From: Sphingobacteriaceae bacterium
Lineage (GTDB): Bacteria; Bacteroidota; Bacteroidia; B-17B0; Aurantibacillaceae
Direction of reading: 5' to 3'
Length of the DNA: 64,000 nt
Assembly: GCA_002319075.1 (NCBI GenBank)
Contig: NVQB01000001.1
Coordinates: forward strand, 992,001 to 1,056,000
Position numbers and translations under genes: made by a program. This document shows positions 53,882 through 63,336 of the stretch, one piece after another. Positions within the stretch are counted from its first letter, which is position 1. Every line of letters starts with the position of its first letter. Below the pieces are notes generated by a model. The model saw only the letters and a list, made by a program, of their open reading frames with translations. It ran no database searches and was not told the origin of the DNA.

Positions 53882-55927
53882 ATGCAAATTCACTTTAAAA
53901 AGCCGATAATCGGCATTGGTGCTTTTCTGTTGCTAGCGGCTTCTTCCTGCAAAACAGATCAGCCTGCTGACAAAAACACACACTCTTATTTTGATAAGGC
54001 TGGCATGGATTCAACCGTAAAAGCCGGAGATAATTTTTTTCTATATGCAAATGGCGCATGGATGAAAACTGCTGTTATACCTGACGATCAAAGTGGCTGG
54101 GGAAGCTTTTACACTTTGTATGAAGAAAACCTTAAAAAACTAAAAGGGCTTCTTGAAGATGCCGCCAAGAGCAATAGCACTCAAGGAACTACTGAACAAA
54201 AACTGGGCGATTACTACGCAAGTGGTATGGATACAGTAACAATTGATAAGTTGGGAGCACAACCGTTGAAAGAACAGTTAGCGAAAATTGATGCCGTTAA
54301 AGATTACAAAGAATTGATGAACCTTGTTGCGGATATGTCTGCGCGCGGGGAAGGTGATTTGATCGCTCTGTACGTTGGAGCCGATGAAAAAAACAGCGGC
54401 CAGAATATCGCTATTTTTTATCAGACCGGAACTTCACTTCCGGAAAAAGATTACTATACGCGTAAAGACAGCGCCAGCGAAGCTTCCAGAAAAGCTCTTG
54501 TGGCTTATGCTGAAAAAATGTTCCTGCTAACTGGAACAGATGCTGCTACAGCTAACAAAAATGCGAACGCTATATTAGCTCTTGAAACGGAAATCGCTAA
54601 AACACATCGCACTCCTGTTGAAATGCGTGACCCACAGGCTAACTACAACAAAATGAGTGTAGCTGCTCTGGAAAAGATCTCTCCAAATGTTGGCTGGTCA
54701 AATTATTTCCAAAAATTAGGTGTTAAAGTTGATTCGGTAAATGTTAGTCAACCTGGTTATTATTCTGGCTTAAGCAAAATGTTGGCTAGTCAGCCGATTG
54801 ATGCGTGGAAAACAAAATTAAAATTCGATTACATCAATACGAATGCAAGCTTATTAAGCAAAGATTTTGCTACTGCAAGCTTCGAATTTGGAAGAACTTT
54901 TAGTGGTCAGAAAAAAGACAGTGAGCGTTGGAAAAAAATGACTAACCGTGTAAATGGCGGATTAGGAGAAATGCTTGGGCAAGTTTATGTGAAAAAATAT
55001 TTTAACGAAACTGCAAAGCAACGCATGGATGAATTGGTAAACAACCTTCAAAAAGCTTTTGATAACAGAATTCAAAATCTTGATTGGATGAGCGCTCCTA
55101 CAAAAGAAAGAGCTACTACCAAACTACATACGTTCCTCAAAAAAATCGGTTATCCTGAAAAATGGAAAAACTACGATGATGTGAGTATCGATAAAAATAA
55201 TTTCTTCGCGAATGCTAAAAGTGTTCGTATGCATAATCATAAAGAAGAAATGGAAAAAATCGGCAAGCCTGTTGATCGCATGGAATGGGGCATGAGTCCT
55301 CCTACTGTAAATGCTTATTACAATCCTACAAACAACGAGATCGTTTTCCCCGCAGGTATTTTACAATTTCCTTTCTTCGATGCAAATGCTGACGATGCTA
55401 TTAATTATGGAGCTATCGGAATGGTTATAGGGCATGAAATGACTCATGGTTTTGACGATCAGGGTTGTCAATATGATGAAAAAGGAAACATGAAAAACTG
55501 GTGGAGCAGCGAAGACAGTATAAAATTCAAAGCAAAAACCGGAGCTGTTATTAATCAGTATAATAATTATGTTGTGCTAAACGATCAACATGTAAATGGT
55601 GCATTAACCCTTGGTGAAAACCTTGCTGATATCGGTGGTTTGGCTATTTCATACGACGCATTTAAAATGACCAAACAGGGGAAAGATACCGTTCGTATTG
55701 ATGGATTTACTCCTGATCAACGTTTCTTTTTAGGTTATGCTCAGGTTTGGAGATTGAAAAACAGAGACGAAATTCTTCGCACAAGAATTAACACAGATCC
55801 GCATTCTCCTGAAATGTTCCGCGTAAATGGACCTGCAGCGAATTTTGATCCTTTCTATGCAGCTTTTGATATTAAACCTACTGATAAAATGTATATTAAA
55901 CCGGAAGAGCGCGCTCATATCTGGTAG
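53882..55927 (+). CDS. M13-family metallopeptidase lipoprotein (neprilysin-like)
   Basis: 681 aa from the ATG of MQIHFKKPIIGIGAF, a lipoprotein signal with LLLAASSC (Cys23); the longer frame upstream has no meaning. Zinc site GHEMTHGFDD (His518, Glu519, His522) and ENLADIGGLAIS (Glu579) are present, with VNAYYNPTNNEIVFPAG as the substrate-side motif. It is a zinc endopeptidase, predicted to be periplasmic or outer-membrane bound, and probably degrades oligopeptides. Length is normal for M13. Confidence 0.95.
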   Translation: MQIHFKKPIIGIGAFLLLAASSCKTDQPADKNTHSYFDKAGMDSTVKAGDNFFLYANGAWMKTAVIPDDQSGWGSFYTLYEENLKKLKGLLEDAAKSNSTQGTTEQKLGDYYASGMDTVTIDKLGAQPLKEQLAKIDAVKDYKELMNLVADMSARGEGDLIALYVGADEKNSGQNIAIFYQTGTSLPEKDYYTRKDSASEASRKALVAYAEKMFLLTGTDAATANKNANAILALETEIAKTHRTPVEMRDPQANYNKMSVAALEKISPNVGWSNYFQKLGVKVDSVNVSQPGYYSGLSKMLASQPIDAWKTKLKFDYINTNASLLSKDFATASFEFGRTFSGQKKDSERWKKMTNRVNGGLGEMLGQVYVKKYFNETAKQRMDELVNNLQKAFDNRIQNLDWMSAPTKERATTKLHTFLKKIGYPEKWKNYDDVSIDKNNFFANAKSVRMHNHKEEMEKIGKPVDRMEWGMSPPTVNAYYNPTNNEIVFPAGILQFPFFDANADDAINYGAIGMVIGHEMTHGFDDQGCQYDEKGNMKNWWSSEDSIKFKAKTGAVINQYNNYVVLNDQHVNGALTLGENLADIGGLAISYDAFKMTKQGKDTVRIDGFTPDQRFFLGYAQVWRLKNRDEILRTRINTDPHSPEMFRVNGPAANFDPFYAAFDIKPTDKMYIKPEERAHIW

Positions 55928-56009
55928 TTGACAGACACTAGTCAATAGTTAATGATCGATAGATACCAGTTACTGGTTGATTGACAAAGTTAATTTTTGC
56001 ATTTAAGAG

Positions 56010-56045
56010 AAGGGGCATTGAATTAATTTCGATGCCCCTTTTTTT
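56010..56045 (+). terminator. Rho-independent terminator after the M13 peptidase
   Basis: The stem AAGGGGCAT / ATGCCCCTT is extended by a GAA/TTC pair inside the loop, with a following run of T. Confidence 0.93.
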
Positions 56046-56052
56046 ATACCTT

Positions 56053-56616
56053 TTAATTTGAGAGATCCAGGATACATTTTTCTCTGATTGACCAAATATC
56101 ATCTAAGCTATAGGGAATTTTATTTTCTATGATCCACTTCTGAAGATAGTTTTTATGATACGCTACTTTAAAGTGAGTGATTTGATCAGCTTCTATTTCG
56201 ATTTCGTCAAGAATTACCTTTTCAATTTCTTCTTTATTCCATATCACTTTGGTTACATCGATCATTTCTCCTTTAAACCGCAAATAATTATGAGCCTCTG
56301 GAATATAAGCGAGTTTATAATTACTTAAAGTCTTACCAATAAGAGGCGAATTATCTGCATTCATTTTAAACAGGCCTAAAATAAGCTGAAGATCTTTAAC
56401 ATCATTTTCGATGGCCAACACTTTTAATAAAGCATGCTTGGTGCTACAGGTTCCGCAATTTTCAGAAAATACCGTAAGAAGATTGTTTTTGTCAGAGTTC
56501 CTGGCATACTTCAGTTGTTTTACAAAGGATAAAGCGTCTTTAAAATTGAAAATATTTTTGCTGTAAAACTGGCTTGAAACAGGACTTTTTCCGGAAAGAG
56601 TAAAGTTGAAAGGCAT
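56053..56616 (-). CDS. Small protein with transglutaminase-like Cys-His-Asp pattern
   Basis: 187 aa, no signal peptide. SENCGTCSTKHALLKVLAIE (Cys54, Cys57), then YIPEAHNYLRF (His109) and FKGEMIDVTKVIW (Asp120) give the order and spacing of a transglutaminase-like/papain-fold triad. The rest is helical and rather charged. It is not a named family I can confirm. It stands alone, convergent to the M13 gene. Confidence 0.6.
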   Translation of the reverse strand: MPFNFTLSGKSPVSSQFYSKNIFNFKDALSFVKQLKYARNSDKNNLLTVFSENCGTCSTKHALLKVLAIENDVKDLQLILGLFKMNADNSPLIGKTLSNYKLAYIPEAHNYLRFKGEMIDVTKVIWNKEEIEKVILDEIEIEADQITHFKVAYHKNYLQKWIIENKIPYSLDDIWSIREKCILDLSN

Positions 56617-56735
56617 GGGTTTACATGTTTGTGAACAAACATTTCGTTTTTTATAACTCCACGCCTGTGTCGGTCAAATTTAAACTATTTTATTTTATTT
56701 TGTTCTTTCATTCACCGTGATAAAAAAAACAAATC

Positions 56736-57872
56736 ATGTCTAAAAAAATCCAGTTTATTTTTTTCCTTCTGTTCACTTCACTTTTCTTTATCTCGATGAT
56801 CAATAAAGAAGATGCACCATTACCCGGATCGGCAAAACAGGAAGTGGATAGCCTCGATATCAAGATCGGGCAAATGATTATGGTTGGAATAAAAGGAAGA
56901 ACGGCGGTTTCGCCGGATGATACGCTTTTAAAAGAAATTCGTGATGGAAAAGTAGGAGGCGTTGTTCTTTTTGAAAAAAATATTTCCCCTGCAGATTCGA
57001 GAAACAAACTGATTCAGCTCAATTCCGATCTCCAGAAAAATTCTGCTATTCCTTTGTTTGTAAGCATCGACGAAGAAGGGGGATTGGTGCATCGTTTAAA
57101 AGAAAAATATGGCTTTGTTGGAATGCCTTCTGCAGCTTACCTTGGAAAAATCGATAACTCAGACTCCACTCTTTTTTATAATCGCCGCCTTACTGCAGAA
57201 TTAAAAGAATTAGGATTTAACTGCAACTATGCCCCTACCCTTGATATGGCTATGAATCCTGAAAATACTGTCATCGTAAAACGTCAGCGTAGTTTTTCCG
57301 ACAATCCTGATGTAGTTAGCAAAAATGCTTTGCTTTGTATTCAAGCGCATCATGAGAACGGAATCAAAACCATACTAAAACATTTTCCCGGCCACGGAAG
57401 TTCAACGGCAGATTCGCATGCAGGTATTGTGGATGTAACGGAAACATGGAGTTTCAAAGAACTCTTCCCCTACTTCACTGTTTTAAGTTCAGGAAATTAC
57501 GATGCGATAATGACGGCACATATAATTAATAAGCGTTGGGATAATTCTTACTTGCCGGCAACTTTATCAAATAAGGTTGTCACCGACATCTTGAGAGGAC
57601 TCTTAGGTTATAAAGGAGTTGTATTTTCAGACGATATGCAGATGGGTGCTATCGCAAAAAATTACGGATTTGAAAATGCTATTGAACTTGCCATAAACGC
57701 GGGAGTAGATGTTTTAATGTTTGCTAACAATGTAAGCAAAGAACAAAAAAATGTTAGTGCGTCAGAGATCCATGCTGTAATTAAGAAAATGGTAAAAAAG
57801 AAAAAAATTTCGAGAGAACGAATTAATGAAGCCTATTCGCGTATTATAGCCTTGAAAAGTAAAACGTTCTAA
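56736..57872 (+). CDS. Glycoside hydrolase family 3 beta-N-acetylhexosaminidase (NagZ-like)
   Basis: 378 aa. The N-terminal hydrophobic segment (IFFLLFTSLFFISM) is a signal or anchor. GH3 landmarks: MIMVGIKGR, FVSIDEEGGLVHRL, the NagZ motif KHFPGHGSSTADSHAG with its His and Asp, and VFSDDMQMGAI with the nucleophile Asp. It removes N-acetylglucosamine from peptidoglycan fragments. The N-terminal hydrophobic helix suggests envelope location, unlike cytoplasmic NagZ of E. coli. Monocistronic. Confidence 0.93.
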   Translation: MSKKIQFIFFLLFTSLFFISMINKEDAPLPGSAKQEVDSLDIKIGQMIMVGIKGRTAVSPDDTLLKEIRDGKVGGVVLFEKNISPADSRNKLIQLNSDLQKNSAIPLFVSIDEEGGLVHRLKEKYGFVGMPSAAYLGKIDNSDSTLFYNRRLTAELKELGFNCNYAPTLDMAMNPENTVIVKRQRSFSDNPDVVSKNALLCIQAHHENGIKTILKHFPGHGSSTADSHAGIVDVTETWSFKELFPYFTVLSSGNYDAIMTAHIINKRWDNSYLPATLSNKVVTDILRGLLGYKGVVFSDDMQMGAIAKNYGFENAIELAINAGVDVLMFANNVSKEQKNVSASEIHAVIKKMVKKKKISRERINEAYSRIIALKSKTF

Positions 57873-57991
57873 CACTGCAAATTCGAAATTATCAGGGGTC
57901 AATTTTTTACACCTCTTAACATAATTCTTTCGGGGCTTAATTTTAAATCCTTTAATTTGGCTAAACTAAAAACTTATTAATATTCAACCTC

Positions 57992-58504
57992 ATGAACAAA
58001 TCATTTATTAAATCAGCAGGGCTTTTTATTTTAGCTCTATTTGTCTCTTTATCGTCCTTCGGACAAAAACCCATGGCCAGCCCACGTGACAGCGCGAGTG
58101 GAAAAGTAGGAAGCGCTAAGGTTTCTGTAAATTATGGAAGTCCCTCTGTAAAAGGACGTAAAATATGGGGCGACCTGGTACCTTACGGAAAAGTTTGGAG
58201 AGCCGGCGCTAACGAAGCAACTCTATTTACTACAGACAAAGCTATTAAAGTAGAAGGGAAAGAACTTGCAGCAGGTAGCTATGGTTTATTTGTTATCCCA
58301 AATGAAAATGAATGGATTATTATTTTCAATAAAACCTCAAAACAATGGGGCGCTTATGAATACAAAGAAAAAGACGACGCTTTGCGCGTTACTGTAAAAC
58401 CTACAAAATCATCAGGTATGAATGAAAGACTAACGTATAAATTTACACCTAACGGACTTTCAATTATCTGGGAAAACTTAACCGTTCCAGTTAACATGAA
58501 ATAA
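57992..58504 (+). CDS. DUF2911-domain secreted protein
   Basis: 170 aa. Signal peptide (AGLFILALFVSLSSFGQ), then SAKVSVNYGSPSVKGRKIWG, VPYGKVWRAGANEATLFTT and AAGSYGLFVIPNENEW, the classical DUF2911 pattern. These are periplasmic beta-rich proteins of unknown function, often abundant in Bacteroidota. Strong terminator directly after. Confidence 0.92.
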   Translation: MNKSFIKSAGLFILALFVSLSSFGQKPMASPRDSASGKVGSAKVSVNYGSPSVKGRKIWGDLVPYGKVWRAGANEATLFTTDKAIKVEGKELAAGSYGLFVIPNENEWIIIFNKTSKQWGAYEYKEKDDALRVTVKPTKSSGMNERLTYKFTPNGLSIIWENLTVPVNMK

Positions 58505-58520
58505 AATTTAAAAAAAATTA

Positions 58521-58553
58521 AACCGGAACAGACTTTCTGCTCCGGTTTTTTTT
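58521..58553 (+). terminator. Rho-independent terminator after the DUF2911 gene
   Basis: The stem AACCGGA / TCCGGTT is extended by CAGA/TCTG around loop CTT, followed by a T run of eight. Confidence 0.92.
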
Positions 58554-58621
58554 ATGCATAACAATTGCGTTTAACTGTACAGGGTTTAATTTGAAAAATT
58601 TATTTAATCCAAATGAGACTT

Positions 58622-58662
58622 AAAAAAAGACCTCCGCTCAGTGTTGAATGGAGGCTTTTTTC
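58622..58662 (-). terminator. Rho-independent terminator for the SMP-30-like gene
   Basis: AAAAAGACCTCC pairs with GGAGGCTTTTT around a loop of about 14 bases; the minus strand ends in T-rich sequence. Confidence 0.8.
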
Positions 58663-58680
58663 ATGATTAAAATTTAGTTT

Positions 58681-59514
58681 TTACTCTTTCAATTTGTACG
58701 CTACAATCTTATTTCCATAAAAAGTCGGTACATAAATTATATTTTTTGAAGAATCATAACCTATATCTGCTGTATTTAACTTCTGCTCCCGCGTATCCAA
58801 TAAAATTGTTTTGCTGCCATCGGGTTTTACATGATAAATAATTCCGCTCCAACACGACACGATAAAATTTCCTGCTTTGGTCTGTATAAGACCATCCACA
58901 CTTTCATCCATTCCTTCAGCAATCTTTGTTACCACTTTGCCCGTATCGGCCCTCCACAAAGCTCCCGCACTTAAAAAATAAAGACGATCATCAACGGCTA
59001 ATAAACCATTAACCCCTTTTACTTCAGAAATAAAAACACTAACTGCGTTATTTTCTACACGACTGATAATCGCCTTACGTGTGTCTGAAACGTAAATAAT
59101 CCCGTTTTTAGCAATAGTAACGTCGTTTAAAAACTTCGCATCAAAAATAGAAATACGTTCCAGAACTTTGGCCTCCTTTATATCGATTACCACAAGTTCA
59201 TCAACGTCTGCCACATAAAGTTTGCCTTCGTGTATGGCAAGACCTTTTGGAGCATTTAAGCCTGTTAACCAATCTACATTTAACACCTTTCCATTTGGAT
59301 CCATTTTGCCAATGGAACCTTTTGTGTCTTTTGCGTTAGTTTCTCCTTCGATATTTGAAAAATAAAGAACCTTGTGATCATTGGTCATTATCACACTTTC
59401 GGGCACTCTCAGATTAGCTTCTGTTTCCCAGATTTTTTGAATATCAGGCGTTTGCCCATTCATGGTTGATAAAGCCAAAAGCCCCGTTAAACCATATATC
59501 AATGATTGTTTCAT
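58681..59514 (-). CDS. SMP-30/gluconolactonase-like six-bladed beta-propeller, secreted
   Basis: 277 aa. Signal peptide (MKQSLIYGLTGLLALSTMNG). Repeated blades: LRVPESVIMTNDHKVLYFSN, LNAPKGLAIHEGKLYVADVD, LNDVTIAKNGIIYVSDT, and GLIQTKAGNFIVSCWSGIIY. Conserved N and D residues of a metal-binding SMP-30-type site are suggested (FLNDVT) but the full set is not confirmed. It may be a lactonase or binding propeller. Divergent from the PQQ-type dehydrogenase. Confidence 0.8.
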   Translation of the reverse strand: MKQSLIYGLTGLLALSTMNGQTPDIQKIWETEANLRVPESVIMTNDHKVLYFSNIEGETNAKDTKGSIGKMDPNGKVLNVDWLTGLNAPKGLAIHEGKLYVADVDELVVIDIKEAKVLERISIFDAKFLNDVTIAKNGIIYVSDTRKAIISRVENNAVSVFISEVKGVNGLLAVDDRLYFLSAGALWRADTGKVVTKIAEGMDESVDGLIQTKAGNFIVSCWSGIIYHVKPDGSKTILLDTREQKLNTADIGYDSSKNIIYVPTFYGNKIVAYKLKE

Positions 59515-59672
59515 AAAATTTTAGTCATGTTAAGGTAGTACAATTAAATCTCCGCAAAGTTCATTCCATCAAAACATTTCCCTAAAAAAAGACAAAAATA
59601 CCACCCAGCCATGCACTTCTTTTTAATCCTGATGTTTAATTTTTACTTTTATCACTCTTAAAACATAACCCC

Positions 59673-60965
59673 ATGCAATTAAAAACTCTTAGTTACGTCT
59701 CTGCATTTGCTTTAGCATCACTCTTCGTGCTGCCTTCGTGCAATCAAGATAAGGAAGAACCCAAATCAGAATCACTTGTATTAAAAGCTGATGCAGATAA
59801 CGCCGGCCTTACTTTGCCCGCAGGTTTTGGGGCCTTAAAGGTTGCCGACGAAGTAGGACCAGCAAGGCACCTGGCTATTACTCCCGAAGGCCACGTTTTT
59901 ATTAAACTGGCTTATCCCGATAAAGATGGCAATGGGATTGTTTTCCTCAAAGCCAAAGGTAACGATTACACAAAAATTGGTTTTGCTCCCTATGGTGGAA
60001 CTGGAATCTTTTTAAAAGACAACTATCTGTATGCTTCTTCTAATACCGATGTTTACCGCTACAAATTAAACGAGCAACATGAACCTGTAGAATCTGTAAA
60101 ACCAGAAAAAATAGTCAGCGGGCTCATTGATCGTCACCAGCATGAATCAAAATCAATTGCTCTCGACAATGCTGGAAATATTTATGTGAACATTGGAGCC
60201 TTCTCAAATTCATGTCAGCAAAAAGACCGTGAAAATAATTCTCCTGGCATTGTGAATTGTCCGGTACTCGACTCTGCTGCGGGAATTTGGCAATTTAAGG
60301 CTGATAAACAAGATCAGCACTACGGTGATGGACAACGTTACGCGACAGGTTTACGTAATGTAGTTGGCCTGGATTGGAACACTGAAAAAAACAGTTTGTT
60401 TGTTATGCAACATGGCCGCGACCAACTTACCATGTTTCCAGATGTATTTGATGCTAAAAAAAATGCTGAACTTCCTGCTGAATGCATGTTTGAATTAAAA
60501 AAAGGGGATAATTGCGGCTGGCCTTATTCTTATTATGATCCAACTACAAAGAAAAAAATATTGAATCCTGAATATGGTGGAGATGGAAAAAAAGAAGTGG
60601 GTAACGAATACATAGATCCTGTTGCGGCTTACCCTGCACATATGGCCCCAAATGGTTTGTTGTTTTACACGGGAAGCATGTTTCCAGAAAAATATAAGAA
60701 CGGCGCGTTTATCGCTTTTCATGGATCCTGGAATCGCGCACCAGAACCACAAGCTGGCTTCTTTGTGGTTTTTCAACCATTTAAAGATGGTAAACCTTCT
60801 GGTGACTGGGAAATTTTTGCTGACGGCTTCTCCGGCTCAAAAGAAAACTCTGCTTCCGGAAAAGCGGATCATCGTCCCTGCGGCCTTGCACAAGGCCCCG
60901 ATGGATCTATTTATGTTTCGGATGATTCTAAAGGGAGGATTTATAGAATTATTTATACCAAGTAA
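59673..60965 (+). CDS. PQQ-dependent sugar dehydrogenase-like lipoprotein
   Basis: 430 aa. Lipobox ending LFVLPSC (Cys23). Landmarks of the soluble-glucose/sorbosone dehydrogenase propeller: HLAITPEGHVFI, RHQHESKSIALDN (site His), YATGLRNVVGLDW, KGDNCGWPYSYYD, FIAFHGSWNR and GPDGSIYVSDDSKGRIY. It would oxidise sugars or alcohols in the periplasm using PQQ, if the cofactor is available; no pqq synthesis genes are in the window. Divergent to the SMP-30-like gene. Confidence 0.9.
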   Translation: MQLKTLSYVSAFALASLFVLPSCNQDKEEPKSESLVLKADADNAGLTLPAGFGALKVADEVGPARHLAITPEGHVFIKLAYPDKDGNGIVFLKAKGNDYTKIGFAPYGGTGIFLKDNYLYASSNTDVYRYKLNEQHEPVESVKPEKIVSGLIDRHQHESKSIALDNAGNIYVNIGAFSNSCQQKDRENNSPGIVNCPVLDSAAGIWQFKADKQDQHYGDGQRYATGLRNVVGLDWNTEKNSLFVMQHGRDQLTMFPDVFDAKKNAELPAECMFELKKGDNCGWPYSYYDPTTKKKILNPEYGGDGKKEVGNEYIDPVAAYPAHMAPNGLLFYTGSMFPEKYKNGAFIAFHGSWNRAPEPQAGFFVVFQPFKDGKPSGDWEIFADGFSGSKENSASGKADHRPCGLAQGPDGSIYVSDDSKGRIYRIIYTK

Positions 60966-60995
60966 TTAAGAATTAATCAGTAAAGGTATCTCAAC

Positions 60996-61025
60996 AAACG
61001 CGTCTCACGAAACAGGGACGCGTTT
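60996..61025 (+). terminator. Rho-independent terminator after the PQQ-type dehydrogenase
   Basis: A 9-bp stem AAACGCGTC / GACGCGTTT with a 12-base loop and a following ATATTTTA tract. Confidence 0.85.
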
Positions 61026-61163
61026 ATATTTTATCAAGGTAGTTATAAAGCTCACCTTTTTTGACAGCGCTTGATTACAAAATCATTTCACTTATTAATA
61101 TGTTATCTAAACCTGATTTTAAAAAATAAAAATCAAATTTTATTCCGACCAAAGTCTTTTCAT

Positions 61164-61171
61164 TATCTTCG
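61164..61171 (+). promoter_or_regulatory. Possible -7 element of the second T9SS cargo gene
   Basis: TATCTTCG matches the Bacteroidota -7 element TAnnTTTG with one change and lies 29 bases before the ATG. The -33 side is A/T-rich without a clear TTTG. Confidence 0.4.
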
Positions 61172-61200
61172 CAAACTTATACCCCATTTCCTAAAAAACC

Positions 61201-62808
61201 ATGAAAAAACTTTTTACGCTTATCCTTTGCCAGCTTCTATTAACAGGCCTGGCACTTAATGCCCAATGTACCTTTGGAAACTACCCGCCAGTTTATACTT
61301 CAACGACTGTTTCCTTGGGTGATAATTTTTTGCTTGGAACGAAATATACTTTGAGTACAACCGGCACCCTGATGGCTATTGGTTACAAAGGTGTTACTCC
61401 CGGCGCTCAAATCCGTATGGCTATTTACGCGAGCAATGCTGGAAGCCCTTCCTATCTGGTAGCAAATACCAACACATCAACTGTACAAGCAGGCAATCAT
61501 CTTCTTCCTGTTACATCACCTGTAGTTTTACCTCCAGGAGATTATTTCATTGTGGGCAATTACTCTGTAAGTCCTCCGGGACCTCAGGTAAATAGCGTAT
61601 CTTCTACAACCAACGTGGTTTATTACAGTCCGCAACAATTTACCTCTGCCATCACGTATTCCCCCACCTGGCAATCTTTTACCGGTAATGACTTTAATTA
61701 CTGGGCAGATCTTAATCCAATGGTACAAATTGCCGGAGTGCAGCCTATTTGTAAGGGAGCCTCTTTAACGCTTACCGCTTCAGGCGCCACCACTTATACA
61801 TGGAGTACGCTTTCCTCAAATACTGTTGTTACCGTTAATCCTACATTAACCACTACTTATAGCGTGATTGGAACATGGACTAACGGTTGCTACCATGTTG
61901 CAACTACCACTATCACAGTTCTGGTTTCACCCACAATTACTATCAACAGTGGTACCATCTGCGCTGGAAACACCTTCACTTTACAACCGGGTGGTGCGAC
62001 TTCATACACTTTTTCGAGTGGAACAGCTACTGTTGCTCCTCAGCAAACCACCAATTATACAGTCTCCGGCACAAGCAGCGGTGGGTGTGTAGGAACCAGA
62101 GTAGCAACCGTTGTAGTGAATGCTTCCCCGGTATTAACGATCAACAGCGGCTCCGTTTGTTTGGGAAGTAATTACACCCTTACACCAGGTGGCGCAGTAA
62201 ATTACACTATACAGGGAGGCAGCTCAGTTGTATCACCTGCAAGCACCTCTACTTATAGTATTGCAGGAGCTGACGCTATTGGTTGTAAAAACACAATTAC
62301 AGCAACAGTTAGTGTACTCGCCTTGCCAACTCTTAGTTTATCGAGCAGCAATTCTTCCCTTTGTGCAGGAGAAGAAGGAACTCTTACGGTAAGTGGCGCC
62401 TCAAGTTACAGCTGGAACACTAACGCTACAAATCCTTCTATTTCTGTAAGTCCGGCCATAACCAGCACATACTCCGTTAAGGGAACTGACGCTAACGGAT
62501 GTTCGACTACCGCAACGATTGTACAATCTGTAAATCTTTGTACAGGCCTCGAAAACAGTACCTCAAAGGCTCAGTCAATAAGGTTTTATCCAAATCCAAC
62601 AAAGGGAGTGGTAATGATGGATGCCATTGCTTTTTCCGCAACTTCTCAGATAAAGATTTACAATGCTCTAGGCCAGAAAGTTTTCAGTGATTTCATTCGC
62701 CAGGAATCTTTTTCAGTAGACCTTAAAGATTTTTCGAACGGGATTTACACTTTTCAAATAACCGAAACATCAAATTCTGTTCAGTATTTTAAAGTGATAA
62801 AAAATTAA
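61201..62808 (+). CDS. Secreted T9SS cargo protein with four Cys-paired Ig-like repeats
   Basis: 535 aa. Signal peptide (MKKLFTLILCQLLLTGLALN), an N-terminal beta domain (30-175), then four tandem modules of about 65-75 residues, each with an early ICxGxxxTL and a late GC (for example ICAGNTFTLQPGGATSYTF). The C terminus FYPNPTKGVVMMD ... SNGIYTFQITE is a type A T9SS sorting domain, joined by LCTGLENS. The same CTGxEN joint occurs in the other T9SS protein. Predicted surface adhesin or matrix protein; ligand unknown. Confidence 0.9.
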   Translation: MKKLFTLILCQLLLTGLALNAQCTFGNYPPVYTSTTVSLGDNFLLGTKYTLSTTGTLMAIGYKGVTPGAQIRMAIYASNAGSPSYLVANTNTSTVQAGNHLLPVTSPVVLPPGDYFIVGNYSVSPPGPQVNSVSSTTNVVYYSPQQFTSAITYSPTWQSFTGNDFNYWADLNPMVQIAGVQPICKGASLTLTASGATTYTWSTLSSNTVVTVNPTLTTTYSVIGTWTNGCYHVATTTITVLVSPTITINSGTICAGNTFTLQPGGATSYTFSSGTATVAPQQTTNYTVSGTSSGGCVGTRVATVVVNASPVLTINSGSVCLGSNYTLTPGGAVNYTIQGGSSVVSPASTSTYSIAGADAIGCKNTITATVSVLALPTLSLSSSNSSLCAGEEGTLTVSGASSYSWNTNATNPSISVSPAITSTYSVKGTDANGCSTTATIVQSVNLCTGLENSTSKAQSIRFYPNPTKGVVMMDAIAFSATSQIKIYNALGQKVFSDFIRQESFSVDLKDFSNGIYTFQITETSNSVQYFKVIKN

Positions 62809-62813
62809 TTCAA

Positions 62814-62846
62814 AAAAAATCCCCACCGAAAAAGTGGGGATTTTTT
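62814..62846. terminator. Terminator between the T9SS cargo gene and the convergent NUDIX gene
   Basis: AAAAATCCCCAC / GTGGGGATTTTT stem with loop CGAAAAA and T and A runs on both sides, so it can serve both strands. Confidence 0.93.
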
Positions 62847-62871
62847 ATTTTCTCTTCTTCCCATCAACTAG

Positions 62872-63336
62872 TTATCTATTTAAATTGAGTAAGGTATGCA
62901 ACTCAACAATAAAGGCTTTTTGCGCCTCTATTATTTTTTCCATTGCCTGCTCTGCTGCAAACCATTCTGCTCTGTCAACTTCAGGAAATTCTTTTTTCTT
63001 ACCAGAACGAGGCGGCCATTCCATTTCAAAAGTATTACTCTTTAATTTTCTAACGTCGAACTCCCCTTCTACAGCAAAACAGTATACAGTTTTTCCACCT
63101 TTCTGTGTGATATTTTTTAAAGGAATTTCATTGCCCTTCACCTCTTGTCCGGTCTCCTCAAAAAACTCACGCCTGGCAGCGTCTATAGCGTGTTCTGTAG
63201 AATCAAATTCTCCTTTAGGAACGGTCCAGGAACCAAGGTCTTTTTTTTGGAAAAATGGTCCGCCAGGATGCACCAATAAAACCTGTAGCTTTTGCTGAAC
63301 TAATTTATAAAGAAGTATTCCGGCGCTTTGTTTCAT
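62872..63336 (-). CDS. NUDIX hydrolase
   Basis: 154 aa from the ATG of MKQSAGILLYKLVQQKLQVL; the longer frame upstream (to 63516) has no coherent protein character. Nudix box: GEFDSTEHAIDAARREFFEE (G-x5-E-x7-REUxEE). The domain start GSWTVPKGEF is usual. It hydrolyses nucleoside-diphosphate-linked compounds; the substrate is not clear. Convergent to the T9SS gene. Confidence 0.9.
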   Translation of the reverse strand: MKQSAGILLYKLVQQKLQVLLVHPGGPFFQKKDLGSWTVPKGEFDSTEHAIDAARREFFEETGQEVKGNEIPLKNITQKGGKTVYCFAVEGEFDVRKLKSNTFEMEWPPRSGKKKEFPEVDRAEWFAAEQAMEKIIEAQKAFIVELHTLLNLNR

